From Begonia masoniana (Eukaryota > Streptophyta > Magnoliopsida > Cucurbitales > Begoniaceae), in the NCBI GenBank assembly GCA_022432975.1, contig CM039502.1:78263181-78327180 (forward strand): 64,000 bases of DNA, given 5' to 3'. Under the pieces are notes generated by a model, which was not told the DNA's origin, did no database searches, and saw only the letters and a program-made list of their open reading frames with translations. A program made the position numbers and the translations under genes. Positions 50,271 to 60,677 of this stretch are shown in pieces (within the stretch, counting starts at the first letter, position 1; every line of letters starts with the position of its first letter).

Positions 50271-53249
50271 ATCAAAGCAAGAACCCATGGGGGAATTGTT
50301 TTGACAACAATTTGAAGCATTTGTGAGATCTTATTCAGTAAAATCAGGCGAGAGATCAAGATGAGCGTGAACAACAACACAGGGCGACAGTCGCATCCCA
50401 ACATCAAGAGCTGTCTAATCGTTTAAACAACTTTGCTCATGAGCTGGAGGTAACACGACTTGAACGGAGATCTTCAGAAGATGGTAGCAACTCAAACCCA
50501 CCACAAAATGTTGAACGACCACCATAAGAAGGGCATAATATAATAAATGTTTTTCCTAGATATTCTAAAATGAATTTCCCTTGTTTTGATGGAAAAGAAG
50601 ATCATCTTACTTGGCTCAGTAAACACCAAAGAATTCCATATGAAGATAAGGTTGGATTGACCTCTTTTCATCTTTTAGGAGATGCCCAATTGTGGTTTAT
50701 GAAGCTAGATCAAGATCAACCGAATTTATCATGGGCAGAATTTAAAAATTATTGTAATTTACGCTTTGGCTCACCTTTTCCTTCAAATCAATTGGGGGAA
50801 TTATCCAAGCTACGACACAGTAGAGGATTATCAAAGAAAATTTGAACTATTGCTGGCACGATCAAGTTCTTTACAACCTGAACAGGAGATGGAAATATTC
50901 ATCTACGATTTGCAAGACGCAATTCAAGTTGAGGTAGAGTTGCATCAACCTACAAACCTAACCACTGCAATGAGTTTAGCGAGATTGTTTGAGCAACATA
51001 TTGTGGTAGCTAAATTCCTTCCAACATATTGTCGTCCAAATCATGTGATGACAACAACTACACCACAATTCATCAAATGACTGAGTCGAGTGAAATAGCA
51101 GATCGAAGGTCAAAAGGGTTGTGCTTCAATTGTGATGAACAATATATACCAAATTATCTGTGTAAAAAATTATTTTGGTTAGAAATGACTGAAGATGATG
51201 CTGATGTTGAAGGGAAGCAAGTGAATGAACAAGAAATTTCTTTACATGCAATCATAGGGATTCGTAACCCTCAAACAATGCAAGTGCATGTTGTCCTTGG
51301 TGGTGTTCCCGTACGAGTACTCGTTGATTATGGAAGTACTCATAGCTTTATTAATGGAGGATTGACCCAACATCTAAATGTGAAACCGGAAAAAAGAAAA
51401 GGATTGCAAGTGTTAGTGGCAAATGGTGAACGTCTTTGCAGTGAAAGAATCTGTCAAAAAGTATCGCTCTAAATTGATTTAGAAAATTTTACTGTTGATT
51501 TTTTCCTTTTGCAATTAAATGGATTTGATGCAGTTCTTGGGGTTAATTGGTTGCGCACCTTAGGCCCCATTGTATGGGATTTTGACACATTGAAGATGAC
51601 ATTTTGGTGTGAAGGACGTGAAGTGGAGTGAGTTGCATGGAATTAAGGAGACTCGCTCCTCAAAATTACTTTTATGCATTGGAGTCTGAAAGTTCTCGTC
51701 AGCATGAACTCTGCAAGCTCTTCGCAGAATTTGGTGAAATTTTCCAAGAGCCCAAGGGTTTGCCACCTATAAGAAATCAAGATCACAATATCGTCCTACA
51801 ACCAGGCATCGAACCTATAATTGTTTGGCCATATCGATATCATCTCCAAAAAGATGAAATAGAGAGACAATCTGAGCAATGTTGAAACAAGGCATCATTC
51901 GATCTAACACATCACCTTTCTCATCTCCGGTTCTGTTGGTAAAAAAACATGATGGAACATGGTGTTTTTGTGTGAATTATCGAGCCTTAAATGCAAAAAC
52001 TATGAAGGATAAATTCTCAATTCCAGTCATTGATGAGTTGCTCGAAGAATTACATGAGGCAAAATATTTCACTAAGCTTGACCTTCGTTCAGGTTATCAC
52101 CTCATTCGAATGAATCCCCAAAGCATTGAGAAAATTGCTTTTCGACCTCATCATGAGCATTTTGAATTCCTTGTTATGTCATTTGGCTTAATAAATGCCT
52201 CATCTACCTTTCAATCACTCATGAATAAGGTATTTATTTTGTACCTTCGAAAATTTGTTCTTGTGTTTTTTGACGATATTTTAATTTACAGCCAGCCTTG
52301 GATGGAACATCTCCATCACATACAACTAATTCTTCTTTTACTTCACAAGCAACAACTGTATTTGAAGCAATCAAAGTGCCAATTGGCCTATTTGGGTCAT
52401 GTTATCTCTTCCACAGGAGTTTATGTTGATAATACAAATATTCAAGCTATAATAGAATGACCATTACCATGTACAGTATGAGGATTACGTAATTTTCTTG
52501 GACTCACTGGGTATTATCGCAAATTTATTAAAATTATGGAATAATAGCTCGCCCACTGACACGATGCTCAAGAAAAACTCAATCTCTTCGTCACAAGAAT
52601 CTGAATTATCTTTTAATAGGCTCAAAGAGGCTCTCTCTAGTGCTCATATTCTTACAACTTCCGGATTTTTCTCAACAATTTATTATGAAATGTGATGCCT
52701 CTGATTGGGGAATCAATGCTATTTTACAACAAGGAGGTCGCCCAATCACCTATTTTAGTAGAACTCTAGCTCTTCACCATCACAAACTCCCAGCATATGA
52801 GAAAGAATTGATAGGACTCGCCAAAGCAATTCGACATTGGCGACCATATTTACGGAGACAATCTTTTTTAGTCAGGACAAATCATTTTAGCCTTAAATAT
52901 TTATTGGAACAATGTATTGCGACTTCACCTCAACAGCAGTGGCTTAGCAAACTGATGGGTTGATTTTACTGTTGAATTTAGAGCTGGTCGACAAAATTTA
53001 GGAGCTAATGCTCTTTCTCGTCATGGGCAAGATAAAGGAATTCTACAAGTCATTTCCATGCCACAAGTTTTTTTGAAACAATCATAAAGGAAACAAAAAC
53101 CTCTAAAAATCTCCAAGAACTCCTACATCTAATTCAAAAAAGTGAGGCAATAGGGCCTTTGGGAATTCATGATGGCATTATTATTTTCAAAAATCGTGTT
53201 TTTCTTTTTCAAGATTCTCCTCACATTCAAGCTATCATTGCTGACATTC
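50270..53249 (+). pseudogene. Degenerate Ty3/gypsy element, gag-pol remnants
   Basis: Primer-like TTGGTATCAAAGC at about 50270. Gag from about 50570 (KMNFPCFDGKEDHLTWL, AQLWFMKL, then a frame change into NQLGELSKL). Knuckle-like GLCFNCDEQY near 51120. Protease LVDYGSTHSFI at about 51325. RT 51879-52460 (YFTKLDLRSGYHLIRM, VMSFGLINASSTF and an intact FFDDILIYS). RNase H 52640-52963 (KCDASDWGINAILQQ, LPAYEKELIGL, HFSLKYLLEQ). The integrase N-terminal segment (LGIHDGIIIFKNRVFL) is cut at 53249 by another LTR. The style is closer to Reina/CRM-like elements than to T1. Several frame changes kill it. Confidence 0.88.
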
Positions 53250-54006
53250 TGTTAGGAATATTTGAGGGAGGGGTAATATTATAGTTATCTAGTAGTAATA
53301 GGGGTAGTTATCTAGTAGTTATATGGGTAAATGGGGTATTAACCTTATAATTCAGTTATGATTTTGTGGGTTATATAAGTGGGAAGGATGAGGGAAGTGG
53401 AGGGAGGAAAATATTAGGAAAGTGGGAGAGGGGTAAAGGCTCTCGAAATCCTCTACAAATTGGGAGAGAGAAGGGCTCTCAAATTCCCTTCAATATTGTG
53501 ATTTTGATTACGTTATATTGATATTTTCTTTGTGGATTCGTTCTGTGAGTGTGCTGGAAAACAAATAATAACAGGGTACCTAACAATGGTATAAGAGCAG
53601 TGATCCTAGAGAATGATATGAGAGAAACAAATACCGGGAGGAGTAAGCAAGCAAGCCATGAGTTCCATCAAGGAAAATCTTGACCGGCTGACAGAGATGA
53701 AGCGGATGATGGCGATAATCATGGTGAAGCTAGACTTGTTAGCAGACGCCTTGACGGATGCACCACTGAACCAGGGAGATAAAGGAAAACCAAAGGAATT
53801 TGATGAACCTAGGAGCCATTCAGGCGGTCACGGGGAGGCTTCACAGGTAGGAGGAAGTGCGGACTGGTGGAAGAGGGAGAAGTTCGCCCTACCTTTTTTT
53901 CTTTTTTTTTTTTTTTTTTTTTTTTTTTCTTTTTTTGTTTTTTTTTAGCAAAATGGAACTGGGAAACAGTCGAATCGGGGTCGGACCTTCCAAAATAGGG
54001 ACTGGA
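53250..54006 (+). mobile_element. 5' LTR and gag start of a short-LTR retrotransposon, runs into gap
   Basis: LTR 53250-53585 (336 bp) begins TGTTAGGAATA and ends GGGTACCTAACA. A primer-like TGGTATAAGAGC follows at 53587. An ATG at 53658 opens MSSIKENLDRLTEMKRMM..., a gag-like coiled-coil start that runs into a T-rich tract (53897-53946) and the N gap. The left flank CATTC is the expected target duplication; the right end lies in or beyond the gap. Confidence 0.75.
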
Positions 54007-54106
54007 NNNNNNNNNNNNNNNNNNNNNNNNNNNNNNNNNNNNNNNNNNNNNNNNNNNNNNNNNNNNNNNNNNNNNNNNNNNNNNNNNNNNNNNNNNNNNN
54101 NNNNNN
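54007..54106. other. Assembly gap, 100 N
   Basis: Exactly 100 N, the conventional size for a gap of unknown length, preceded by a long T-rich tract. Confidence 0.99.
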
Positions 54107-55330
54107 AGGTCTCTCTCAGCTACCCGGCGACCAGCGCTAAAGGCTTGCCGCAGGATTCCTTGAGCTAAAGGTTGCTCAGAGGAATCCATTAGTCATATTC
54201 TGTCAGCTCCCACACGAGCGACCTAAGGGGGATGGCGAAACCGAGTTCCCTTTTGCTGGTGTTTCGTCGCTGGCAAGACGAAATTTCTCACCCGAGCGTC
54301 GATAGCTTAGGGCATGCAATGGGCCATCACCACTTCTTCTCCATAACCGTAGGCCATTTATGTGGGAAAGTGCGATGAGTTTTAAGGGCATTTCCCTTGG
54401 TGGGAGCAAACTTCTTCCGAGAGCGTTGCTTTTCCTGTTGGCGTTGTTTAGTGACCAAAACGGCGGCAAGGATCCCGTCCTGCAAACCAGCATCTCTACT
54501 GCATTCAAAGGTAATTATAACTCTAATCCATAACAGCCACTTCACCTCTTCTCGTTGCTTCTCGGCATCCTCTCTGCAAAAACGCAAAGCAAAAAATAAA
54601 AAAAAATGTTTATGTTTCAGGCTTTTGACTCTTTCACTTTTGATCTTTGACGGGTTAACTGTAAATGCAAATATGTTCAGCTTGATAATAAAAAAGTCAA
54701 ATACTAATAAAAAGTTTTATCAACAAGAAACAACAATACGTAGTTTCCATTTTCCTTTTTTCAGACAAAAACAGGCCTTCAATCATACTTAATAATCAGT
54801 AAATTTGTTGGTTCTTCCAAGACAGACCATGAAAGTAGGCACAACGACCATGAAAGCAAGCAAATAAATGATACAGAAGACGTACAAGGAAGCAGAGGGA
54901 AGAATGGTTCCCGCGTTCATTAAACTCATCAAAGAAACAACAAAGTATCCTTTTCATGAGTATCATATATGATAGAGATCCTTTGACAACGGTACTTATA
55001 AAAATTTATTGATTGGAGAAGCAGCTCAACCCAACCTATTACTCACGGAATGATAAAAGTATAAAAATGTCCATAACAGAGGCAGTAGATTTAACAAAAT
55101 GCATTGAATAAGCGAGCAGAAAAACATACATTCAGCTCTCGAGGCGTACTAGCCCAATGGGTCGCACGAAAGAAGGGTTGCCCCTAGATGAAAAGTCATT
55201 AATCCTCGAACAGCCATTCCAGATGTTAGAACAGTGAAGAGCTTCAGCATAAAAAACATGCCTTTCTTTGCCTGTGCCTGTACTGCTGACCACAAAGAAT
55301 ATAAGGAAATATCTGCCTCAAATTAAATTG
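54107..55330. other. Post-gap DNA with a short unassigned minus-strand frame
   Basis: A minus-strand frame 54587-54327 (AGLQDGILAAVLVTKQRQQE, then KKFAPTKGNALKTHRTF) looks coding-like but I do not recognise it; it may be a host exon or a transposon gag-like piece. 54600-55330 holds no recognisable feature. Confidence 0.35.
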
Positions 55331-55335
55331 ATTAG

Positions 55336-56243
55336 TGTGATAACCTGAATGGACACGTACGAGGAGGAACCACCCAGTGCTCCGCGAATCTCGAGTAAGA
55401 CTTGAGCCGGAGGGTGACGTGCTGGGTTAAAACTCCGCGAATCTCGGGTTGGACTTGGGCCGGATGGTTCGGTCGTAGAAAGGAAGGTCGTCACAATCCC
55501 ACATCACTTGGGGAAGTATGTAGAAATGAAATATATGTAAAGAGACTTTCCCAAGATAGTAAGACGCGTTTTGGAGCACAATTAACAACGGATCCCATAA
55601 GAACTCCGAAGTTAAAAGTGCTTTGGCAAGAGTAGTACCAGATTGGGTGACCGACTGGGAAGTCCTCGCCAAACAAAGCCGTGAGGGGAGAATATTGAGC
55701 TGCGCCCCAATCCCCAGAGTGGACAATATCTTACTGGGAAAATGGGTCGTTACAAATGGTATCAAAGCCTGTACCCAACTGGAAATGTGGCCAACGAGGA
55801 CGTTGGGCCCCAAGGGGGGGTGATTGTGATGACCCGAATGGACACGTATGAGGAGGAACCACTCAGTGCTCCGCGAACCCCCAGTGGGACTTGGGCCGGA
55901 GGGTGACGTGCTGGGTTAAAACTCCGCGGATCCCGGGTTGGACTTGGGTCGGATGGTTCGGTCGTAGAAAAGGGGGTCGTCACAATTTCACATCGCTTGG
56001 GGAAGTATGTGAAAATGAAACATATGTAAAGAGACCTTCCCAAGATAGTAAGACGCGTTTTAGAGCACAATTGGCAACGGATCCCATAAGAACTCCGAAG
56101 TTAAAAGTGCTTCGGCAAGAGTAGTACCAAGTTGGGTGACCGACTGGGAAGTCTTCGCCAAACAAAGTCGTGAGGGGAGGATATTGGGCTGCGGCTCAAT
56201 CCCCAAAGCAGACAATATCTTACTGGAAAAAGGGATCGTTACA
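55336..56243 (+). mobile_element. Complete Cassandra-type TRIM retrotransposon
   Basis: Two LTRs of equal length, 55336-55754 and 55825-56243 (419 bp each), start TGTGATRACC and end TCGTTACA, with the 5-bp target duplication ATTAG at 55331-55335 and 56244-56248. The internal region is only 70 bp: primer site TGGTATCAAAGCC at 55757-55769 and a purine-rich end (CCAAGGGGGGGTGAT). Each LTR has a 5S rRNA-like block (55590-55670, 56079-56159) and an internal duplication of about 37 bp (55380-55416 and 55432-55468). There is no coding capacity; it depends on another element for Gag and Pol. The 908-bp total is slightly larger than typical Cassandra. Confidence 0.95.
55590..55670 (+). ncRNA. 5S rRNA-derived segment in Cassandra LTR
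   Basis: The order GGATCCCAT...GAACTCCGAAGTTAA...AGAGTAGTACC...GGGTGACC...CTGGGAAGTCCTCGCC follows plant 5S rRNA from about base 35 to 110, including the internal Pol III promoter blocks. The 5' third of 5S is absent or diverged, so it is not a 5S gene. Confidence 0.85.
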
Positions 56244-56248
56244 ATTAG

Positions 56249-57285
56249 ATATTATGAGTTACTAAGATTATGAAATTCAAAATTCAAATCGAAGAAAATC
56301 TTATCCTTCTTCAAAAGATGCTTACTCCTAAGAAAAACAAAAATTGTTTATTCTTCCGCTTGCAGCAAACAACCTCCTCGATAATTCAAAATGTAATTTG
56401 AGAGAAAATCTAATCAATTCCATAAATCTTGCAAAACAAGATCGATGAGAAATTTAAATTCCTTACTTTACTAGCCCCAATATCCTATTAAGAATTTGAC
56501 CACTTCTATGGATAGATTGAAGGAAATTGACAATCTCAAATCTTATTATGTTTTCCTACACACTAAGTCATTCCACACCGAAGCCCGTAAGTAGTCCCAA
56601 AAGAAACACTTGATTTGTTCTCCCTACCATGTTCCAAATACAAAGAAATACCACGAGATAAGAAGAAAATCCACCAACTGTTGGGTATCACAGGATATAT
56701 TTGAGAGAAAAAAATCTAATTCAATTTTCAAATGAACAATAAAAAAACTCTCAAACCTCTCTCAATGCTAAGCATTCCTCCTCTCCTTGGGATTTTTTTT
56801 TTCTTTTGGGATTATTGAAACCGTATGCTAAAGCCTCTATTTATAAAGAGGCTTCAGCCCACCTTTCTTGAAAAATAAATAAAAAAATAAAAACTGCCGC
56901 AGCAATTGGAGACTTCTCCAATTGCTGCCACCAACCGTTGAATTCTTCTAGATGGAGGCTGTGGCTGGAAAAACTAAAATTGAATTATTCAATTCTCCCC
57001 CTCCAGCTATATCCAAAACAAGCATCCCAGCTATGTCTCTGCATAGCTCTAACTTTTCTCGAGTTACCATCTTTGTCAACATATCTGTTGGATTCTCCTT
57101 CGTATGAATCTTAACTAGTCTCAACAATTGTCGATTCATAACTTCGTGTTTCCAATGATATTGAATATTAATATGCTTCGTACCAGAATGGTACATGGAG
57201 TTCTTGCTCAAATCGAGAGCACTTTGACTGTCACAATGTACCTTGTAGTCTTTCTGCTTGATTCCAAGTTCTTGAAGATATCGTT
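56249..57285 (-). pseudogene. Ty1/copia RNase H tail and LTR-like flank
   Basis: Minus strand from about 57285 to 56970: LQELGIKQKDYKVHCDSQSA, then LDLSKNSMYHSGTKHI, VKIHTKENPTDMLTKMVTRE and ELCRDIAGM, the typical end of copia RNase H. A polypurine GGAGGGGGA (minus strand, about 56995) follows, then an LTR-like sequence down to about 56249 with CTTTATAAATAGAGG (minus, about 56845) as TATA. The rest of pol is missing. The Cassandra at 55336-56243 abuts this piece. Confidence 0.85.
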
Positions 57286-57521
57286 TTATGATGTGCCCAA
57301 GGCCCCATCGTCAATCAAGGTAAGTGCGTTTATTGACAAAGACGAATTTATTAATGCATTTGCTTCTTATTTTGTAGGAGTTGAATATTTAAAGGCTTGG
57401 ATTGGAAGCATGAAGATAAAGAGGGAATTTGTCTTCCTTAAATTCAACTCATTGTAATCGAATATTATGAGTGTTCTATTGGTTATTTTTGTGTGTTTAA
57501 TTTGGCAAACAATGGCCTTAT

Positions 57522-60132
57522 TGTAACACCCGGATTTACGGGATTTTTGTAATATATGTGAATAATGACATTTTTGTAATTATGTTAAATTAATTCGGTT
57601 TCGTGAAAAGAAAGCGTAATTACGATCCTAATAATTAATAAGGATTTTAAGAAAATTTCGGGAATTTTAGGAATTGTAACGCTATTTTTTCGAGAATTAC
57701 GTTTATCGTAATATAAAGGATGTTATGGTAAAAATAGTAAACGAGGTCTGAATTGTAAACGGACAGTTTTAATGGAACCCTAGTAATAAGTTGGATTTAG
57801 TGGTGAAATAAGAAAATTTAGAGAAACCGAATCGTCGGTTAATTAACGAGACAAAGGACGAAACAAATTGAAAATCAAATGAAGGGCAAAATAGTAATTT
57901 ACCAAGTCAATATTATATAATATTACAACCCTTTCTTCTTCTTCACGGTTTCACTCTCTCTCCCCTGCGAACTCTCTCCCTCCTTCGACGGTTTCCTCCT
58001 CCCTCGCGGCGATCTCCGTTCCGACAACCAACGCTCTCCTATCAAGCTCCGTTCTTCACGTTTTCTTCTCAAATCCCGACCCTAGGTATGATGCTAAGGT
58101 TTTAGGAAAGTTTATTTCGATTTTTACGGAGTTTAAACGATTAGGGTTCGTTTAGGGTTTTGTTAAAAATGTGATTTAGGGTTTGAAATTGATAGGTTTA
58201 CATTAGTTGTGGATGTAATGGAAGTATTGGACGTTATGGGACGAAGTTAAATCAATTTGTGAGAAATGTTAAAGTTTGAGAATTTTAGGGGTTTTTGGAA
58301 AAACTCGTTAATGAAAATTTTAAGGTGTCGAGCGTGAATTACTCGATAAAACACCTCAATTAGTTAAGTTAGAATTTTAGAAATTTTCTTAGTTAAAGAT
58401 TTCGTTAATTTGGATGTTTAATAGCTTAAACTCGTATTAACGACAATCGTGGTGAATTTTCCTTAGGTGAACAACGCTCGTGGACGGAGCTTGAAGTTCA
58501 ACGCGCAGGAGGTAAGTTCTCGTGACTTACTGTGGCCGATTGGCCTACACCATAAGCCGGAGTTTGTTGTTGAGGATATTTTGGTGCTTTGCTTGTTTAA
58601 GTTGGTCATTGTATCGTCTAATTGTTTCGGTTTGATAGTTTAGGTTTGGTTGTTTTCATAGGTTGAATGTTGTGACGGTTTGATGGTATTTGTCGTGTTT
58701 TGATGGTATTTGTAGTGTTTAATGTTATGCTCATTTTGTATGTTTATATTGAACTGTTCATGCATCATGGTTTAAAAACGTCATGAAAATGAATTTATGC
58801 ACAGATTTCATGAAAAGAATATGCATGTAAAGGCAAGTAAAGTATCACAGTAAACAACCATGACATGGGGTTATCGGGGATGAGGTTCAGACATGGCGTT
58901 CCGTGGTGAGCGGGTTTCCTTCCCTTCAGATGGTGTGGGCTTTCTAACCGCTGGACGTGCCCTATCCATCTGTCGAGCGTTTCCGATAACCATAGACTGA
59001 CACATACTGATATATGAAATGACATGGATGGTTTTCATAGCATTGAGCATACATGATCATGCATTAGCATTTACGTAGAGCTTACTGAGATTTTTATCTC
59101 ATAGGTGTCTTTATGGTGTAGGTGACCTTGACATAGGTAAGGACGAGATCCCTCCACCCGAGAAATGATGCAGTTGAAGAAGGATGGCCCATGGGAGTGC
59201 GTTGGGCAGTCGATGCTCCTTTTGATCCGTGGGGGAAGTAAGCGTATGTTTTGGGAACACGGTAGTTAGACAAAAAAATGTATAGTTGAACATATTAGGA
59301 TGTTTGGGTCTGATTAGTTGATAGGTTACGTTCTGATGTTTTTAAACATTTTGGAAACTATTTTATAAACCGCTTTGTGATTTTAGCAGGAGGAAATGTT
59401 TAGTTTTTAAACGGAACCACGCAGTTCGTTTTTATGAAAACTGGTTATGTTTTAAATGTGTTTTAAATGTGTTTTAAGTCGTTTATTGGGTGAGTGACGA
59501 AATGTGAAAAGGGGTGAGATTTGAACTATTGTATGTTCACGTTTATGGAGTAAGTTATGTTGAAGTTTAAGGGGTATATGTGGTGAGAAATATGTGCAGG
59601 GGAAGAGGAAAGAAAAGAAAGAAGGGTGAGGGAGCAACTCCCTGGAATTTTCGGATTCCAGGGAGGGTGGCGATCGATCTCCTAAGGAGGGGATCGATCG
59701 CCCTAAAGGTTAAACACTCTCTGGAAAATCCACAGAGTGTGGCGACAGATCGCCCAAAAGGGGCAATCGATTACCTGACCATCGATCGCGGGGCGATCGA
59801 TGGCCACAATGAGGGGCGATCTGATCGCCCCTCCTATTTTGATGATGGCGATCGATCGCCGGTTTTGGGCGATCGATCGCCCCTTTACATTTTGGGACAG
59901 TGTCCCTTTTTGCCCTCCGCCTTTGATTAAATGTTTTTAATTGTTTTAAATATTTGTTTTAAGAAATTGTTTTAAGTGTTATTTAAATTGTTTTTAAGTA
60001 AATAGTTTTCGAACGGTTTTAACAATTTAGTCTACGAGTTAAATTCGGCATAAATACTACAAAGTTTAAAGATAAAAGATAAAATAAAAAATTTTATACG
60101 GTAAAATTAGGATACGAGTAAGGGTCGCTACA
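57522..60132 (+). mobile_element. Solo LTR of a Tekay-like element (family 1)
   Basis: Starts TGTAACACCCGG, ends GGGTCGCTACA, with target duplication CTTAT at 57517-57521 and 60133-60137. Features in order: leader to CCTAG|GTATG (about 58085), 45-nt mini-exon-like segment about 58467-58511 (between TTCCTTAG and GTAAGT), GGCCGATTGGCCTACACC (about 58533), acidic frame 59121-59168 (GDLDIGKDEIPPPEK), and palindrome cluster 59635-59890. It is inserted in a further LTR-like sequence that resumes at 60133. Confidence 0.94.
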
Positions 60133-60677
60133 CTTATTGTAAGGAATTATTAAAGCATGCATCCTTAGGTATTAGGATTAGATGTATGTTAAGTTAGATA
60201 GTGGTTGGAAGTTGGTTGAAGCAAAGGAAATGGAGAGAATCCAACTTGGGCCAAAGAATGGAGACAAGCCCAACATTGGCCACACATAATGGCCCCTTTT
60301 TGCAAGCCCAAGGCCAATCCAACAACCAGCCCACCTTAGGTCTATAAATACACGGTTATTGGTGCTTATAATGGTTGTTGAATTTATGAGAATAACCTAA
60401 TTTCGTCTGAAGATTTTCGAGTTGAAGACCGGTGAATAGTAAGGTTCGGTTCGGTCAATAACAGAGGAGGAGTTCTCTCCTTTGAGCTTTCAAGCCCACG
60501 GTTGCTTGAATAGCTTTCGTTTCACTCTTCTTCTCTCTCTTTACAGAGTAGGAAACATGAAGAATGTGGCCATAACCTGTTCCATTTTCTGCCAATCTTC
60601 CTTGGAAGATTGTATGCCTAGAGCTTACAAAAAATTGCTCATCGGGCAGCATCTGGCGTTCTCCACATAACTTTCGA

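Noticed and set aside
53809..54189. Frames running through the N gap
   Set aside because: They contain unknown residues and a T-rich low-complexity tract; no support.
55590..55670. Genuine 5S rRNA gene
   Set aside because: Only the 3' two-thirds is similar, and the block is embedded in LTRs with a target duplication and primer site, as in Cassandra.
55427..56165. Minus-strand open frames in the complete Cassandra
   Set aside because: Same antisense LTR frames as in the other Cassandra copies; not coding.
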